Assembly: GCA_965220185.1 (NCBI GenBank)
Contig: OZ244807.1
Coordinates: forward strand, 1,302,001-1,366,000
Reading direction: 5' to 3'
DNA length: 64,000 nt
DNA from: Azotimanducus sp965220185
GTDB taxonomy: Bacteria; Pseudomonadota; Gammaproteobacteria; Pseudomonadales; Azotimanducaceae
The notes under the pieces were generated by a model. That model had not been told where the DNA came from, did no database searches, and saw only the letters and a program-made list of their open reading frames with translations. A program made the translations under genes and the position numbers. Positions 52,036-63,200 of this stretch are shown one piece after another. Position 1 is the stretch's first letter, and each line of letters starts with the position of its first letter.

Positions 52036-53616
52036 ATGCGCTATTTCAACACGACAGGCCCGGTGCGCGCGGAAGAGCACTATTGTATTCCGCCGCTTGA
52101 GCGCATTGACCTTGACGACTTGCTGCGCCTGATCGGCGAGCAGCGCTATTTCGTGCTGCACGCACCGAGGCAGACAGGCAAGACATCGGTTCTGCTTGCG
52201 TTGCGCAATCTCCTCAATAGCGAAGGTCGATACCGCTGCCTGTATGTCAATGTCGAACTTGCGCAAGCGTCGCGAGAGAACATGGAAGAAGCCATGCGCG
52301 CCGTGCTTTCGAGCCTCGGAAACCAAGTGCGCATGACCTTCAACGATGAGGCGTTTGGCAGGGTTTGGCAGGCGAGCTTGGAAACATCCGGTCCGTCGGG
52401 TTCGCTTGCCGAGTCGCTCACGCTCTTGTGCCAACGGAATACCAAGCCACTGGTGCTTCTCATTGATGAGATAGACGCGCTTGTCGGCGATTCGCTGCTC
52501 GCCGTGCTTCGCCAGCTACGAACCGGCTATCCCGACCGTCCAGACAATTTTCCGCAGAGCGTTGTTCTGTGTGGCGTGCGCGATGTGCGCGACTATCGTA
52601 TTCATTCGGGTTCTGAGAAGGACATCATCGCTGGCGGCAGCCCTTTCAACATCAAGGCGGAGTCGCTGCGCGTGGGTGATTTCTCGGAGACTCATGTGTG
52701 TGCCTTGCTTCTACAGCACAGCGAGGAGTGTGGTCAGGCGTTCTCTGACGAAGCCATCAACCTGATTTGGAACCAGACACATGGGCAGCCATGGCTGGTC
52801 AATGCACTTGCGTACGAGGCGTGCTTTCGCAGCAAGTCCGGCCGCGACCGCAATCAAGTGATCGACGCCGACGCAATTGAGTCCGCGCGCGAGCAGATCG
52901 TTGTTCGACGAGAAGCACATCTCGACCAGCTCGCTGAGAAACTCGGCGAAGATCGTGTGCGCCGCGTCATCGAACCGATCTTAAGCGGCACGGAAACAAG
53001 CGCGTTTTCGGACCGCGATCTTGAATATGTCCGCGACCTTGGATTGGTCGCTGCGGACTCGCCGCTGCGCATCGCCAACCCGATGTACGCAGAGGTCGTG
53101 CCGCGAGTCATGACCTACGCCGTGCAAGAAGGGCTTGTGCAGGACACGGCGTGGTATGTTGATGCCGAAGGCGGGCTTGAGGTGGAAAAATTGCTCGCCG
53201 CGTTCCAATCGTTTTTCCGCGAGCATTCCGAACATTGGGTGGGGCGGTTTGACTACCGTGAGGCGGGCCCACAACTGCTGCTGCAAGCGTTTTTGCAGCG
53301 CGTAGTGAACGGAGGCGGGCGCATTGAGCGCGAGTATGGCCTTGGGCGCGGACGCACCGACCTGCTCATCGTCTGGCCGCAAGGCGAATGTGTGCGAAGG
53401 TGGGTCGTGGAGTGCAAACTGCTGCATCAGGGTAAGGGGCTCGAATCCACTATTGCTGACGGTGTTGGTCAGACGCTTCAATATCTTGACCGAGTCGGCG
53501 GCGAATCTGGACATCTCGTGGTGTTTGATCGCCATCCGCAACGAAGCTGGCAGGAGAAGATATTTCGCCGTGAAGAACGGGTGGGTGATCAGAGCGTCGT
53601 TGTCTGGGGCATGTGA
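52036..53616 (+). CDS. AAA ATPase with C-terminal PD-(D/E)XK-like nuclease domain
   Basis: 526 residues. Walker A APRQTGKTS (about residues 44-52) and Walker B LVLLIDEIDAL (about 139-149) define the ATPase. A helical middle (about 230-370) leads to a C-terminal domain with GRGRTDLLIVWP and WVVECKLL, a clear (D...ExK) nuclease-like core. The layout resembles the AAA-ATPase/nuclease family related to DUF1703 proteins, whose role is unsettled (mobile-element or defence contexts). It follows pnp by 72 bases in the same direction but has no functional link to it. Confidence 0.75.
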   Translation: MRYFNTTGPVRAEEHYCIPPLERIDLDDLLRLIGEQRYFVLHAPRQTGKTSVLLALRNLLNSEGRYRCLYVNVELAQASRENMEEAMRAVLSSLGNQVRMTFNDEAFGRVWQASLETSGPSGSLAESLTLLCQRNTKPLVLLIDEIDALVGDSLLAVLRQLRTGYPDRPDNFPQSVVLCGVRDVRDYRIHSGSEKDIIAGGSPFNIKAESLRVGDFSETHVCALLLQHSEECGQAFSDEAINLIWNQTHGQPWLVNALAYEACFRSKSGRDRNQVIDADAIESAREQIVVRREAHLDQLAEKLGEDRVRRVIEPILSGTETSAFSDRDLEYVRDLGLVAADSPLRIANPMYAEVVPRVMTYAVQEGLVQDTAWYVDAEGGLEVEKLLAAFQSFFREHSEHWVGRFDYREAGPQLLLQAFLQRVVNGGGRIEREYGLGRGRTDLLIVWPQGECVRRWVVECKLLHQGKGLESTIADGVGQTLQYLDRVGGESGHLVVFDRHPQRSWQEKIFRREERVGDQSVVVWGM

Positions 53617-53703
53617 AGCCGATTGGCTATTCGATGTCACTCTTACGCGGCGTTCGCGCCATTCGCCGCACAGCCCTTCTCATGTGTGCTCGATCCACTG
53701 ACA

Positions 53704-54813
53704 CTACACTGGTTCGGTGTCGTTTGAATTGCTTTCAAGCGTCTGCGGCTCACCGAGCGCGCCGAGCGCGCTTGCGCGTCGGTCTCGGTGCCGCCGCGCC
53801 AGTTCGCGCATATCCGTCGTCTCGTCGGTTTCATCGACGATTTCCAATCCGAGCAGGGTTTCGATGACATCCTCCATGGTGACGATGCCCGCCAAGCCAC
53901 CAAAGTCGTCCATGACGACCGCAAGGTGCTCCTGCCGCGCGCGCAGCGTCTCGAACAAGCCAGTGATGGGATAGGTTTCGCTCACCGTGACGATCTCACG
54001 CCGCAGATTGACGATTGGCTCGTCGCCGCGCCCGTCGAGCAGCGCGGCAAGCACATCGTCTTTCAGCATATAGCCGGTGACATGATCGATCGAGTCAAGA
54101 AATAGAGGAATGCGCGAAAACCACTGATGCTTGGTTTTGGCGTTTTGGTAGTAGTCGCTGATGCGCTGATTCTCCGGCGCGAGGCTGACAACTGTTCGCG
54201 GCGTCATGACATCTCGCACTTGAATCGACTGGAAGCGCACCATGTGTCCAATCATTTCGCTTTCGCCAGCTTCGAACACGCCTTCTTCGGCGCCGAGCTG
54301 CGCCATCGCCACGAGGTCTGTCCGATGCACTGCGGGCTGCGGTGATTCGGTTTTGATGCGCTTGGTGAACAGCTCGCTCATCCACACGAATGGCGCGAGC
54401 AGAAATGTCAGCACGCGCAGTGAATGCACGGTGAAGGCGACGAAATGGCGCCAATAGATCGCGCCGATGGTCTTCGGCACGATCTCGGAAAACACGAGAA
54501 TAGCGAGCGTCATGACTGCCGGGATGGCGAGCCGAGTGACCCACGGGTTCGCCTCCGCCCAGATAGCGGTGGCCTCCTGCCCAACACCAATGGCGCCGAC
54601 CGTGTGGGCGATGGTGTTGAGGGTCAGGATAGCCGCAAGCGGCCGGTCGATGTTGGCTTTGAAATTCTCAAGATACTTGCCGACTCGGGTGCCGTTCTGC
54701 GGCGCTGAGCGCGCATGGCTTGGCGGCACGCTCAAGAGAACCGCCTCCCACAGCGAGCAGAGAAAAGAAAAACAGAGCGCCAGGAAGAAAAACGTGGCGA
54801 GCAGAAAATACAT
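53704..54813 (-). CDS. CNNM/CorC-family membrane protein (DUF21 + CBS)
   Basis: 369 residues. A DUF21 transmembrane domain (ATFFFLALCFSFLCSLWEAVLL, VFSEIVPKTIGAIYW) is followed by two CBS domains (VRDVMTPRTVVSLAPENQ..., EHLAVVMDDFGGLAGIVTMEDVIETLLG). Members of this family act in Mg2+/Co2+ homeostasis. The usual C-terminal CorC/HlyC domain is replaced by a short charged tail (ELARRHRDRRASALG). It stands alone, upstream of the tRNA in the same direction. Confidence 0.88.
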   Translation of the reverse strand: MYFLLATFFFLALCFSFLCSLWEAVLLSVPPSHARSAPQNGTRVGKYLENFKANIDRPLAAILTLNTIAHTVGAIGVGQEATAIWAEANPWVTRLAIPAVMTLAILVFSEIVPKTIGAIYWRHFVAFTVHSLRVLTFLLAPFVWMSELFTKRIKTESPQPAVHRTDLVAMAQLGAEEGVFEAGESEMIGHMVRFQSIQVRDVMTPRTVVSLAPENQRISDYYQNAKTKHQWFSRIPLFLDSIDHVTGYMLKDDVLAALLDGRGDEPIVNLRREIVTVSETYPITGLFETLRARQEHLAVVMDDFGGLAGIVTMEDVIETLLGLEIVDETDETTDMRELARRHRDRRASALGALGEPQTLESNSNDTEPV

Positions 54814-54886
54814 CGAATGCGGTTAGGTTCCACCCATGCGCAGGCAGATGCGAGAGTACACGAGATGGGCGGGTTCGGCTATTCGG

Positions 54887-54960
54887 TAGCTAGGGGGAGA
54901 CTCGAACTCCCGACCTCAGGATTATGAATCCTGCGCTCTGACCTGCTGAGCTACCTAGCC
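54887..54960 (-). tRNA. tRNA-Met (anticodon CAU), elongator type
   Basis: A complete cloverleaf on the minus strand: acceptor GGCTAGG with CCTAGCT (the first pair is G-U), D arm AGCTCAGCAGGTCAGAGC, anticodon stem CAGGA/TCCTG with loop TTCATAA, and T arm GGGAG-TTCGAGT-CTCCC. The three G-C pairs of initiator tRNAs are absent from the anticodon stem, so it is the elongator or possibly a tRNA-Ile with modified CAU. CCA is not encoded. Confidence 0.9.
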
Positions 54961-54996
54961 GACGAACTCGGCATTGTCGCAGCAACTCGGCTCGTG

Positions 54997-55389
54997 TCAA
55001 GTGTGTGTGATGGTCGTGCGATTCACACCCGACTCGAATGTCGAGACAAGTTCGATATGAGGTTCTTTGATTATCTCGGCGATTGGACCCTGATCAGCAG
55101 TGTGCTCGAACGCTCGGCCCTCATCGGTCACTTCGCACCGGATGCGCGCGTGGTTGCAGATAATCCGCACTTCGATGCGGTGCGCGGTCTCACCACTGGA
55201 CCCATGAGCAATACGGTCATGCAGCACAGTTTCGATGGCGACGGTGAGCTGGTAGCGTGCATCGAGACTGACGCCATGCGCGTTCAGATGGCCTTCCACC
55301 GCCTGAATCAACTCGAGCACCGCTTCGAGGCGAGGCTCAAGAGATACCCTCAAGGTGCTATCCGGCGACATCGTTGGTTCAGGCATCAC
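54997..55389 (-). CDS. degenerate RsbW/SpoIIAB-like GHKL protein
   Basis: 130 residues. SLEPRLEAVLELIQAVEGHL and LDARYQLTVAIETVLHDRIAHG follow the anti-sigma-factor kinase fold, and VTDEGRAF matches the DxGxxF box. The Asn of the N-box (ExxxN) is replaced by His (ETVLH) and the glycine-rich G2 box is missing, so ATP binding and kinase activity look unlikely. It could still be a protein-binding regulator. It is read divergently from amtB. Confidence 0.55.
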   Translation of the reverse strand: MMPEPTMSPDSTLRVSLEPRLEAVLELIQAVEGHLNAHGVSLDARYQLTVAIETVLHDRIAHGSSGETAHRIEVRIICNHARIRCEVTDEGRAFEHTADQGPIAEIIKEPHIELVSTFESGVNRTTITHT

Positions 55390-55457
55390 GAGATGATACG
55401 CAAACGCAGGTGCGCATGATGTATGCTTTTACGTCAATTTCGACCAGACTCAATGAC

Positions 55458-56741
55458 ATGCGCTTTCCGAAACACTTGCGACTCATCGGCTTGATCGCGT
55501 TCCCCCTCACGCTTTTCGCATCGCCCGTCGCCCTCGCCGCCGACGAGCTCAATTCAGGGGACAGCGCGTGGATACTGACCGCAACCGCGCTCGTGCTGTT
55601 CATGACGCTGCCCGGTCTCACCATCTTCTATGCCGGTCTTGCGCGTGCGCAGTCAGTATTGTCGGTGATGATGCACTGCTTCTCGGTCTGCTGCGTCGCT
55701 TCGGTGCTGTGGCTTATTTGCGGGTACAGCCTTGCGTTCAGCGGCGACGGTGCGCTGATCGGCAACCTCGACAAGATGTTCGCGACCGGCATTGGTGAAG
55801 CGTCAATGAGCGGCAGCATTCCAGAGACGGTCTTTTTCGTCTTTCAAATGACCTTCGCGGTGATCACGCCTGCGCTCATTGTCGGCGCCTACCCTGAGCG
55901 CATCAGGTTCTCTGCCGTGATCCTCTTCAGCGCGGCTTGGCTGCTGCTTGTCTACGCGCCTATCTGCCATTGGGTGTGGGGCGGCGGCTGGCTGTCGTCG
56001 ATGTTCGGTGTCATGGACTTTGCAGGCGGCCTGGTGGTACACGCTTCCGCTGGCACCTCCGCACTGGTGCTTGCCGCGGTGCTTGGCGGAAGGCGAGGAT
56101 TCCCCGGGCCGGTTGCGCCGCCGCACAATCCAGGTCTTACTGCGATTGGCGCGGGCATGCTCTGGGTTGGCTGGTTCGGCTTCAACGGCGGCAGCGAGCT
56201 GGCCGCCAACGGCAGTGCGGGCATGGCGATCTTGGTGACGCATATTTCCGCCTGCACAGCAGTCATCGTATGGTCGGCGATCGAGTGGATTCGCTTCGGC
56301 AAGCCAAGCCTGGTCGGCGCGGTCACCGCAGTCATCGCCGGACTCGGCGCCATCACCCCAGCGTCGGGCGATGTCGGGCCCGTGGGCGGGCTCGTCATCG
56401 GCGCATCAGCGGGGGCGCTCTGCTTCCTTGCGGTCGGCTTCGTCAAGCGCACGATGAAAATTGACGATTCGTTTGACGTGTTTGCAGTACATGGCGTTGG
56501 TGGCATCTTGGGAACGCTGCTTGTGTCAGTGCTCGCAGTAGAAGTCGCTCAAGGAAGCTGGCAGAGTCAGTTCGTCTCTCAGCTCGTTGGCGTTCTCGCC
56601 ACGGTTGCCTGGGCGGGCGGAATAACCTGGGTGCTCGCCAAGATCATCGACAAGCTTGTCGGCGGTATGAGAGTGGACACGCAGACCGAAATCGAAGGGC
56701 TTGACCTGCACGCGCATGGCGAGCAGGGGTACTATATTTAA
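55458..56741 (+). CDS. amtB: ammonium transporter
   Basis: 427 residues with eleven or so membrane segments. The signal-like N-terminus (LIAFPLTLFASPVALAADEL) is cut before ADEL. The paired pore histidines are in VHASAGTSALVL and VHGVGGILGTLL, and the family strings GLARAQSVLSVMM and GWFGFNGGSELAANG are present. I prefer the ATG at 55458 (MRFPKHL), which starts the signal peptide; the frame is open upstream. No glnK is adjacent; the only PII-like gene in the window belongs to the DUF1538 operon. Confidence 0.95.
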   Translation: MRFPKHLRLIGLIAFPLTLFASPVALAADELNSGDSAWILTATALVLFMTLPGLTIFYAGLARAQSVLSVMMHCFSVCCVASVLWLICGYSLAFSGDGALIGNLDKMFATGIGEASMSGSIPETVFFVFQMTFAVITPALIVGAYPERIRFSAVILFSAAWLLLVYAPICHWVWGGGWLSSMFGVMDFAGGLVVHASAGTSALVLAAVLGGRRGFPGPVAPPHNPGLTAIGAGMLWVGWFGFNGGSELAANGSAGMAILVTHISACTAVIVWSAIEWIRFGKPSLVGAVTAVIAGLGAITPASGDVGPVGGLVIGASAGALCFLAVGFVKRTMKIDDSFDVFAVHGVGGILGTLLVSVLAVEVAQGSWQSQFVSQLVGVLATVAWAGGITWVLAKIIDKLVGGMRVDTQTEIEGLDLHAHGEQGYYI

Positions 56742-56995
56742 GTCTATTCCGAGCAAGTCCATCCTAGCAGCATGCGCCGTAGAAATTTGCGGCTGTAAAT
56801 TCGTACAAATCCAAACGCCGACTTCCCACATGAAGTGTGGCAAATGTCGCACCACGGCCCTCGCGGGTTGCTGTCATAGTGCGGGCATGGCCGATGACAA
56901 CATCCAGATACGCGAAGGACACGACCGCATCGCGGAGCGACTGTTCGCGCATCCCGGTGTGCCGTGGAAGTTCGTCCTGCCGTCCCTTTGAACGC
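56742..56995. other. gap with a small possible ORF
   Basis: After amtB there is no strong gene. A 34-codon frame at 56887-56991 (MADDNIQIREGHDRIAERLF) has plausible composition and could be a remnant. Nothing else is recognisable. Confidence 0.3.
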
Positions 56996-57023
56996 TTGAG
57001 TAGAAGTTTCTTTGTAGTAGAAT
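56996..57023 (+). promoter_or_regulatory. promoter of the giant surface-protein gene
   Basis: TTGAGT (56996-57001) and TAGAAT (57018-57023) are spaced by 16 bases, a good sigma-70 promoter. Transcription would start near 57030 and run through the heptamer repeat and the poly-C tract. Confidence 0.5.
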
Positions 57024-57083
57024 TTGCTTCATCAATACGGGTATGGTGCTTGCACTTGATGGCTTAAAAATGAAAACAATACT

Positions 57084-57111
57084 TGGGGCTTGGGGCTTGG
57101 GGCTTAGGGCT
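57084..57111 (+). repeat. 7-bp tandem repeat (4 copies) in the leader
   Basis: TGGGGCT occurs three times in tandem, followed by TAGGGCT. It lies in the leader of the giant surface-protein gene, in frame with an upstream start at 57043. Copy-number change by one unit would shift that frame. Confidence 0.65.
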
Positions 57112-57169
57112 CCTGAATATGACGCTCTGCCGGTGCCACAAGACGCAAGCTGCGCCTGTCATTCTGCTA

Positions 57170-57186
57170 CCCCCCCCCCCCCCCCC
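57170..57186 (+). repeat. 17-bp poly-C tract
   Basis: 17 C lying 27 bases upstream of the likely start codon at 57214. The frame from the ATG at 57043 or 57070 passes through the tract and stays in frame with 57214. Confidence 0.85.
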
Positions 57187-57213
57187 TCAAAATCGAGAGG
57201 TTCATTTTTTGCC

Positions 57214-60200
57214 ATGCCTCGCGTCCTCCTAAGTGGAGTCGCGAGGCTGTTCTCTCGCGTCTATTTGCGTCTGTGCGCGGCTTACGCCTTCGGTCTGCTG
57301 CTCGTCCTATCGTGCCTGCTGCTGTTCGCCGGAGGCGCGAATGCGCAGTATGTGCCGGGAGATCAAGGCGCCGTCTACATCCTTGCGCCAACGGATACGA
57401 TCAACGGGCCCGTCACCGAAGGCGTCACCATCAACATCAAGGTTCGCGGATACCGATACACAAACAGCAGGGATAGGACGTTCCACTTGTCGTATCGGGT
57501 CGATGACGACCCCGCTCTCGATCTGATCGACGCCAAGCACGAGGGTTTGCAGAAGCACCAATTCAATGTCGGCGGAAGTGATGCCCCCGGAGTTTTTGAT
57601 GCAAGGGGTGATGCGAATGCCACACTCTCTATCCCAACGAAACCAGACGCCAGATGCAGGGACGGGAATATTACAGTGACCCTGCTTGGGAGTTACCATC
57701 CCCTCCCGCGATTTGTGTTAGACGTTGCACCAAAAGAGTATACCTCCCAGCTCGGCAGCGGGTCGATAACAATTCGTGTGAAAGACGACCCCAGACGTTG
57801 CCCGACCATTTCATTGGATCGGACATCGGCCGAAGCGCTGGAGAGGGACGGCGTGATCGAGGGCGGCGCCTTGGAATTCCATGTAGCTCGGCAGATTAAT
57901 AGCGGAAAAGGCCTTGACGGGGGCCAAGTGACCGCAAAGTGGAATGTCGAAGATGACGCCACGCTCGACTTCCTGGCGAGCGCTGACCAAGGCGAGAAGT
58001 CCCATCAATTTGAAGCTTCCAAGGTCAAGCGCCGGCAAACAAAATACGTCAGGATACAAACCCGGGTCGATCGAGGAGCGGGTAATGGCTCGGTCAAGGT
58101 GACCTTGCAGCCGAGCGAGTATTACAAGCTGACCGGAAAGACCACGCTCACGGTGCCCGTCAAGGACGACACCGACTTCCTTAAGCGCGTGCTTCGAATT
58201 AGCGACCTCACGGTGGCGGAAGACGACCTTTATTTAGATTCGACGCTAAATTTTATCAACGGCTTCAGATTGTTGATGCAACTTGGCGGCAGCCCCGGCA
58301 CGAGCGCGCAAGACCCAAGCGTCAGGGTCTCGTTCGTCGAAGGCGGCGGCTGCGTGGCCACTGCCGATGCGCAGGATCTGTCAAAACCGGGCGGGGATGG
58401 CAGGAGAGTGCCGCGAACAAGCTTCCCCCAGCCGATGGTGATCGAGTGGGAAAGGGAACGGCCTGATGCCAGAAGCAGGCATTTCATTAGGAGCTTGATG
58501 AACGACCAGTACCACGAGGGCGACGAGACCTTGTGCGTGCGGTTTGACCAACCCAAGTTCCTGCGACTTCCCAGTGATGTCGATGAGTATTTCGCCACAA
58601 TCACCATCACCGACGACGATCCGCCTCCTTCCATCCAGGTGGATACGCCGAGCGCCGCCGAAGGCGATGGCGCCCTCGACTTCACGGTCACGCTGACCAA
58701 TCCGCCGCAAGGCAAGGACGTGACGGTCAAGTACCACGATACCCGCAGGGGCAGCGCGACTTCGGGGGACGACTATCAGGCTCTGCCGAAAGCGAGTGCG
58801 AAGGGCGTGCTCACCTTCCCCGCCGACAAGGGCGACACGCCGCAGGAGAGCACCGTCTCGGTGCGGATCATCGACGATGCAGAGGTCGAGGACGAAGAGG
58901 ATGTGGTGTTGCGTTTCACCGAACCGCAGAACGCTGACTTCAAGTCTGGCGCCAGAGGCATCACCGCCATAGGGTTCATCACCGACAACGAAACCCAAGC
59001 GCCGCAAGTCCGGCTGCGCGAAGCAGCCCCCGGGGCCGGGCCGGTGGTGGTGCAGGAGGGCCAAACCGCGGTTTTCCACGCCGACACCTACATCTACAAG
59101 GACGGCAAATGGCAAATCGGCACTATCGAAGACCAAGTCCTGATACGTTGGGAGGTGACACCCGACCAGGGCAGTGGCGGGGCTGTCAACAGGCGCGACT
59201 TCCCTGCGAGTTTCAACCGCTTCGATAATAATCCGCAACAGACCGTCGTCATCAACGGCCGCAACGGTGAAAGCGGGATCAAGCTGGAAGTGCCCACCCT
59301 TTCCGACTCGAACGACGAACCGATCGAGAATTTCCGGGTCAACCTGTCTTGGGCATACGCAGCCCAATTAGGCGCGGAAATCAATCCGGCCGACCACTAC
59401 GCCGCGGGCACCATCTATGACGGCCCCACCCTGCGCATCGCCGCGCCCAAGGGCCCGGCCACCGAAGGCGACCGGCTCAAGTTCCCCGTCACCCTCGGCG
59501 TGGCCGCGGCCACCGACATCAGCGTCGCCTGGAAGACCGAGTCGCTCGCCGCCCACTCCGCCGAAGCTGGCAAGGACTACACCGCCGCCTCGGGCACGCT
59601 GCGCTTCAAGGCCGGGGAGACGACCAAGGTCATCCGCGTGACCACCCTGGAAGACAGCATCGATGAGCCCGCCGAGGACTTCTCGGTGGTGCTGACCGAC
59701 CCCAAGGTCGCCGGCCTCGACCTGGGGCCGCTGCGCGCGGTCGGCATCGTCCGCGACAACGACAAGCGTCCCGCCATCACCATCGGTGATGCCACCGCCA
59801 ACGAAGGCGAGACCTTGAATCTGCCAATCACCTTGAACCCGGCGCCCGCGGTGCCGATGCGCCTTGAGTGGCGGGTGCGCGCGCCGGATACGCACGGCGC
59901 CACCCGCGGCATGGACTACACCGGCGCCGAGAGCGGCCAGCTCACCTTCAACGCGGGCGAGTCGAGCAAGCGCCTCGTGTTTCCCACCATCGACGACAGC
60001 ATCGACGAGCCCACCGAGACCTTCGAGGTGGCGCTGATCGTCCTGCGCGACGAAGAGCCGCTGTTCTTCTCGAGCCAGCGGGACAGCGCGCAAACCGACA
60101 TCCTCGCCCCGCTCACCGCCACCGCCACCATTCTCGACAACGACACGCCGAGCCTCAGCATCGACGACGTGGAGGTCAAGGAAGGCGGCAAGCCGGTGGT

Positions 60201-63200
60201 GTTCACGGTGCGGCTCTCCAGCCCGCGCACCTATCCGGTGGAGGTGGAGTTCTCCACCAGGGATGGCGGCGGCCCCAGGGTGCCGACGCAAATACCAGGC
60301 AGATTCGTTGCGAACACCGCCCTGGGCGCCGGGTCGAGAAAGGACTACGAAGGCGTCGCCACGCCGCGCACGGTGCGTTTCGAGCCGGGAACGACGCAAG
60401 TGAAGCTGCCGCCGATCCGGGTGGTGGATGATCATTTGCCTGAGAATTCGGAATATTTTCAGGGCGTCATCGCCTTCAAGTCCGGCGTCGCCCCCAAGGC
60501 GACCATCGCCGAGGGCGTCGGCCTCGCCAGGATCCAGGACAACGACACCACGCGCTACTGGATCGCGAACAAGGACACCACTATCCGTGAAGGGCGGGAT
60601 GTGCGCATCCGGGTCAAGCGCGACCGCACCGGGTTCAGGGCGCAGGGACTGATCGGCTGCCTCCTGCCGACGGGGCGCCATGACGCGCCAGGCCACGCCG
60701 GAATGCTGGCCCGGGGCAATGCCGCTCCCAGCGCACGGATCGATGTCTTCATCGAACGCAAGAACAACCCGGTGAGCGTCTGCGGTCAGGCCACGGACGG
60801 GGCGATTCCCGCTCGTTTCTCGTTCGAGGCCGACGAGGATGAGGCGAGCTTCTGGGTCAGCACCGTCAATGACCGCCGCAAGGAGCCGGACGAGACCTTC
60901 ATCGTCTGGTTCGACCCCACTACGGCCAGCGGCGGCGATGAAACCTCCCCAAGGCTGGCGAGATCGACGGACGAAGTCCAAGCCCAAACGGTCTTCACTA
61001 TTCTGGACGACGACGATATCCACCGCTTCCGGGTGGTCAGTGCCAACTCGCCTTGGGAAGGGCAGGATGCGCACTTCGACATCTACGTGGACAGCGATGC
61101 AGGTCTGGCGGCGCTGAAAAAGGCCTCCAACCCGTTCGTCGAAATCAAGTTTGACGCCGACAAGACCGACACCGCCAAGGGGGGCGTCCACTACACCCAG
61201 GGCAGTCTCACCCGCAACTTCGACCCGTCGTCCGCGACCCGCAAATCCGAGCCGGTGGGCAGGATCAGCATCCCCACCATCGGCGACGACGTGCTCGACG
61301 GCGACAGGACCCTGACGATCTCCATTGCCGAGCTGCTTGCCGGCTCTTCCACGGTTTTGCCGTTCCGGCCCGCCTCCGGCGCCGCCGCCGCCACCGCGAC
61401 CGCCACCATCCGCGACGACGAGGCGTATCACCTGTCCGTTCTTGACGCGGTAGGCGACGAGGGCGACGCCGCAGGCGTCAAAGTCACCTTGTCGACACCA
61501 GCCGAACAGGACATCACGATCCGCTTCCGCACCAGGGAAGGCACCGCCAAGGCACCCGCCGACTTCACCGCCTGCGCCGCCAAGGATGCCCGCTGCGCCC
61601 TCGTGATCCCGGCGGGCGAGACCGAAGCACAGCTGCGCGTGCCCACCACCGAGGATGCCGTCCCCGAGGAAACCGAGCAGTTCAGAGTCGTCATCGTCGA
61701 AGTCGATTTTGCCAACATCATCGTCGACAGGCGCACCGCCGTCGTAAAGATCCGCGACGACGACGCCCGTTCGGTGGCGATTTCGGGCCTTGCTGATGAC
61801 AGCGTGCCGGAGAACATCGTATGGACCTCGCCAACCCCCTCTTGGACCGGCGCACCCGACGGCGGCGTGGCCTGGACCCTTGAAGGCGACGACGCTGCGC
61901 GCTTCACCATCGATCCGGATACCGGCGTGGTGACGCTGCCCGCGCAGAACTTCGAGGCGCCTGCCGACAGCGACAGCGACAGCGTGTACGACATCACCGT
62001 GCGCGTCACCGACGAGGACGGCAACACCGCCGCGACGGCGCTGTCGGTAACGGTGACCGACGAGGTGTATGGATACCTGTACTTGGATGCCAGGGGTGAC
62101 AAAGTGTCGGTGGATCCGAACACGGGGCTTGTCCGGGCCGAGGAAGGAGTCAGCGTGAGACCGTCGATGCTGTACGGAAAAAGGCGATTTTCCAACAATT
62201 CATTCACTTACGACGCGCGGCGGCCTGACAAAGCGCCGAGCCGGCTGGTAGTCAGCCGCAGGTTAACCGGTCTAGGCGGTGCCGGTGCCGCAGACGACAA
62301 GGATATTTCCTCTCAATCCCCTGATGGGGCCATTGCCAACATAGGTTGGAAGGAGCGTGATTCATATAGCAGAGATACTGTCACACTGGTTGATGACAAG
62401 GTCGGTGAGGACGTGGAAACCTTCTCGATCAAGTATTCGATGCATGTGGATAACGATGACATCCTGATCGCGATCTGGACCGGCAGCAGGAATATCATTT
62501 CAGATACCCTGAAGGTCGAGATCATCGATAACGATACGCGGGGCGTGACGATCTCCCCGGACACCCTCTCGCTCGAAGAGGCCGATGACCCCGAAAGCGC
62601 GGACGACAAGGAGAACATCGGCACCTACACGGTCGTGCTCGACTCGCAGCCCGCCGCAGGCACGGTGAAGGTCGCGATCGAGAGCGGTGACACGAAGGCC
62701 GCCACCGCCTCGCCGTCGAGCCTGACCTTCACCACAACGACCTGGAACGCGCCACAGACCGTTACCGTCACCGCCGTGGACGATGCCACCGACAACACGG
62801 GCGACAAGCGCTCGGTGGACATCACCCACAAGATCACTACCACCGGCGAAGGCAACGACTACACGGCGGTCACCGCCGATCCGGTGAAGGTCACCGTCGC
62901 CGACGACGACGCCGCGCCGGGCGCCATCGCCCTGAGCGTGGACACGGACTCGGTCGATGAGGGTGCCGGAGCGACGACGGTGACGGTGACCGCGCGCATC
63001 ACCGATGCCACCCGCTTCGCCGAGGCGAAGACAGTGGTGGTCAGCATCGGCGGCGGCACGGCGGTCTCCGGCGCCGACTACGCGGCGGTGGCGGATTTCG
63101 ATGTCACCATCCCGGCCGAGGCGGCGGCAGGCAGCGCATCGTTCACGCTCACGCCAACCGACGACGATGTGGACGAGCCGGACGAGACCATCGACGTCAC

